Positions 61,935-64,000 of a stretch of DNA of 64,000 nucleotides are shown here, one piece after another. Every line of letters begins with the position of its first letter. Position 1 is the first letter of the stretch. Source of the DNA: Chitinophaga polysaccharea (lineage in GTDB: Bacteria; Bacteroidota; Bacteroidia; Chitinophagales; Chitinophagaceae); the NCBI RefSeq assembly GCF_902150045.1, contig NZ_CABFVU010000002.1, positions 1,228,001 to 1,292,000 on the forward strand. The letters are read 5' to 3'. A program made the translations under genes and the position numbers. The notes under the pieces are model-generated. The model was given only the letters and a program-made list of their open reading frames with translations. It ran no database searches and had not been told where the DNA came from.

Positions 61935-64000
61935 CTATTTTTTGGGCAGGGAATATTTCTTTGCCAGTTTATTATATTTCTTCAGGTACTTCCGGTCTTT
62001 TTTAACACCCACAGCTGTTAGAATACCGGAAGTTTCTGCTTTTACCCAATAGTTGAAAATGAATTTTTCCCGGTCCCGTTCAAAGAACATCCGCGTGGGC
62101 CGCTGATGACTGTTCCTCAGTAAAAGGTTCGCCAGCGAGGTAAATACACGGGCTTTAAAATCCTGGCGCGTGGAGTCTTTCTTATTCAGTACCTGCACAT
62201 TCAACTGGCGATAGTAAAAGTTCATGACGCCCAGTGTGGCATATTTATTCCCCGACCATTGTGAAAAGATGGTATCTGCATAGCCGCGTCTTACTTTTAC
62301 GGCAGCCATGGGGATGGCTACTGCATTAAAATCCTGCAGGTTCATTGGCGCCAGGCGACTCTCCGCAGTAAACCCGGAAAGAGAATCACCATAGGATTCA
62401 TGATAGGAAAAGTACCGGATGGGATTTCCCAGCAACTTACCACTGGCCTGCACCAGCAAGCTGTCGCTGCTGCCGTAGGTGTTACCGAAATGAGTGATCA
62501 GTGCGTTAATATCAGTAATAGGTACAACCGACCATTTGTTGGTAGACTTAGACGATTCATTCACCGTTACCGCCGATTGCCGCATCACGATGGAATCTAC
62601 CTGCAGGGCAAATGGAATGGTACGGATCAATTTTGCAGGCATCCTTTTTTCTATGCCATGCTCAAACGGAGTTCGTTTATCCCTGGCCGTAGTAAGCAGT
62701 GTATTATCTACCGTAATCTTCCTGATGGCAATAGTGGTGTCGCCATCCTGGTGACGCATATTGATGCCGCTGATCTGAAGGGATGCTCCCTTTACAGTGA
62801 TGTAATCGCGCTGCCAGCGCGCAATGCGGAAGGTTTCTTCTGCGGTAAGATTGGGCGCTGCTTCAAAATTACTCAGACGGAATGTTTGGGTGGCAGGGTC
62901 CAGCGTAAAGTTCTCTGCATGGGCATGAAGCTGTTTGTTGCGGTATTGCATACCGCCCTGGCTGATGGTGATATTGCTGATAAACGATGCCCATTTCAGC
63001 TGATGCCCCTGGCTCCAGGAGAAGGCGGCATCGTTAAACATACCGGATAGCCGCTGCAGCGTTAGTTCCATCGTATCTGCGCGGTGCATGGATAACTGCG
63101 CATCCTGCCATTGTAGGGCTACGCCGGAGCGTACCGCCAGGTGGCCGGACTTATCTTTATGCAATGTACCCTTATGCAGTTGCAGCTGTAGCTGCGGCAT
63201 TGTAAACTGTGTAGTGGTATGGTTAAAAGCCAGCGACGATAACTCCAGGTTCATATCATCATACTGCAAATGGAGCTGTTTACCGGTATGCAGTACAATC
63301 CCGGTACCGCTTAGCTTCGCCTGTGTTTCCAGGCTGCTGCTGTCTTTCCCTTTGATGCTGGTATGTGAAATGGTAGCTGCAGCTATGGACAGCTGTGGAA
63401 TAACGGTTTTGCTGAAATCCGTGCTGTGAATATTGGTTTGAATATCGGCAGAAGGGAGATTTATTTTAGTATACCCGTTACTGTTATGTAGTGTTGCACC
63501 TGCAGCTGTAATATACGTATGCCCGTTGCCGTTAAACTGCACATGGCCTGCGGCTATATCTATTGCTTTGCTGTGATGGCTGATGTGATGAAGCAGCCCT
63601 GTGGCCGATGCCCAGGTAAAGAAGCGCTGTCGCGTGCGTATATCTTTCAAAGCTATTTTATCTGCCTGGAAACTGCTCTGCTCACCCGGCCCTTCACTGC
63701 TGAACTGCACCTTGCCGATGTTCAGGCGGGCGATACGGATTACCGGGAGGTCTTTTGCAGGCGCTTCTTTTTTAGCGCCATCGTGATGTGCCTGTATATT
63801 CACGGCGCCTATTCTTAATACATCTACCTGTATATCTTTTGATTGCTGGTAAACGTCCCAGTCGAACACTTCCCAGTAAAGGTCCTTTGCGGTGATAAGC
63901 GTGCCGTTTAACAGCGATACGGTTGCTTTGGCAGCTTTATTGTGCCGCTGGGTGCCGTCGAAGGTATAATTGTTCATGGTGATTTCAGCTTTGGGCAATA
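61935..64000 (-). CDS. Large AsmA/DUF748-like protein, 3' part (start outside window)
   Basis: The frame is open to the right edge, so only the C-terminal 688 or so residues are seen; a TTG near 63998 is not a credible start. The sequence is beta-strand-rich with long Ser/Thr/His-rich repeats (LHNSNGYTKINLPSADIQTN, HKGTLHKDKSGHLAVRSG). A C-terminal block contains SLSGFTAESRLAPMNLQDFN and QWSGNKYATLGVMNFYY, and the end is basic (KKYNKLAKKYSLPKK). The pattern fits AsmA/TamB-like lipid-bridge proteins of the envelope, but I do not recognise a named family with certainty. Confidence 0.6.
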   Translation of the reverse strand, partial: LPKAEITMNNYTFDGTQRHNKAAKATVSLLNGTLITAKDLYWEVFDWDVYQQSKDIQVDVLRIGAVNIQAHHDGAKKEAPAKDLPVIRIARLNIGKVQFSSEGPGEQSSFQADKIALKDIRTRQRFFTWASATGLLHHISHHSKAIDIAAGHVQFNGNGHTYITAAGATLHNSNGYTKINLPSADIQTNIHSTDFSKTVIPQLSIAAATISHTSIKGKDSSSLETQAKLSGTGIVLHTGKQLHLQYDDMNLELSSLAFNHTTTQFTMPQLQLQLHKGTLHKDKSGHLAVRSGVALQWQDAQLSMHRADTMELTLQRLSGMFNDAAFSWSQGHQLKWASFISNITISQGGMQYRNKQLHAHAENFTLDPATQTFRLSNFEAAPNLTAEETFRIARWQRDYITVKGASLQISGINMRHQDGDTTIAIRKITVDNTLLTTARDKRTPFEHGIEKRMPAKLIRTIPFALQVDSIVMRQSAVTVNESSKSTNKWSVVPITDINALITHFGNTYGSSDSLLVQASGKLLGNPIRYFSYHESYGDSLSGFTAESRLAPMNLQDFNAVAIPMAAVKVRRGYADTIFSQWSGNKYATLGVMNFYYRQLNVQVLNKKDSTRQDFKARVFTSLANLLLRNSHQRPTRMFFERDREKFIFNYWVKAETSGILTAVGVKKDRKYLKKYNKLAKKYSLPKK

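Overview
This window is a piece of a Bacteroidota chromosome, most likely Chitinophagaceae and probably Chitinophaga or a close relative. I infer this from the SusC/SusD pair with a DUF3823 lipoprotein, an HTCS-type sensor, many secreted glycoside hydrolases, promoters of the TTTG-N18/19-TAnnTTTG type and near-absence of Shine-Dalgarno sequences. I saw no rRNA, tRNA, CRISPR array, insertion sequence or phage gene.

Left part (1-6.6 kb): the end of a TonB-dependent receptor followed by a secreted tyrosine phosphatase, a convergent MFS permease, two decayed genes (an outer-membrane beta-barrel and a GH130 mannosylglucose phosphorylase) and a secreted PHP-like hydrolase. Next (6.5-21.4 kb) is a nitrate assimilation cluster. 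One minus-strand operon runs nirB, nirD, an alginate-export-like porin, a NarK-type transporter, a nitrate reductase fused to an FAD/[2Fe-2S] module, and an unusual protein joining sulfite-reductase-like half-domains to rubredoxin. Divergent to it are cobA (siroheme synthesis) and an overlapping Fnr-like regulator, then a second Fnr-like regulator facing it, and a ClC transporter sharing a promoter region that holds a perfect Fnr-type palindrome.

Middle (21.5-28 kb): housekeeping genes, namely an MBL-fold hydrolase, aconitase and a CPA2 antiporter. A polysaccharide utilization locus follows (28-43 kb): a sensor kinase and response regulator that look like a split HTCS, divergent from GH43, GH2, GH127-like, SusC, SusD and DUF3823 genes. 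The enzymes point to an arabinose-containing plant glycan. Further carbohydrate genes follow: a GPH symporter coupled to a cellobiose/mannobiose 2-epimerase, a GH95 enzyme, RpiA and a GH78 rhamnosidase. Between them lies a 0.6 kb graveyard with a deleted RibD-like reductase and an AraC remnant.

Right part (54-64 kb): a TetR regulator flanked by two copies of one operator next to a DUF1348 gene, an AraC regulator with an SDR gene, topoisomerase III, an S41 peptidase and the end of a large AsmA-like protein cut by the window edge. The points most worth a second look are the nitrate cluster's electron-transfer architecture and twin Fe-S-type regulators, the duplicated TetR operator, the apparently leaderless regulator promoters, the split HTCS, the large inverted repeat near 47.9 kb, and the pseudogenes with internal deletions.
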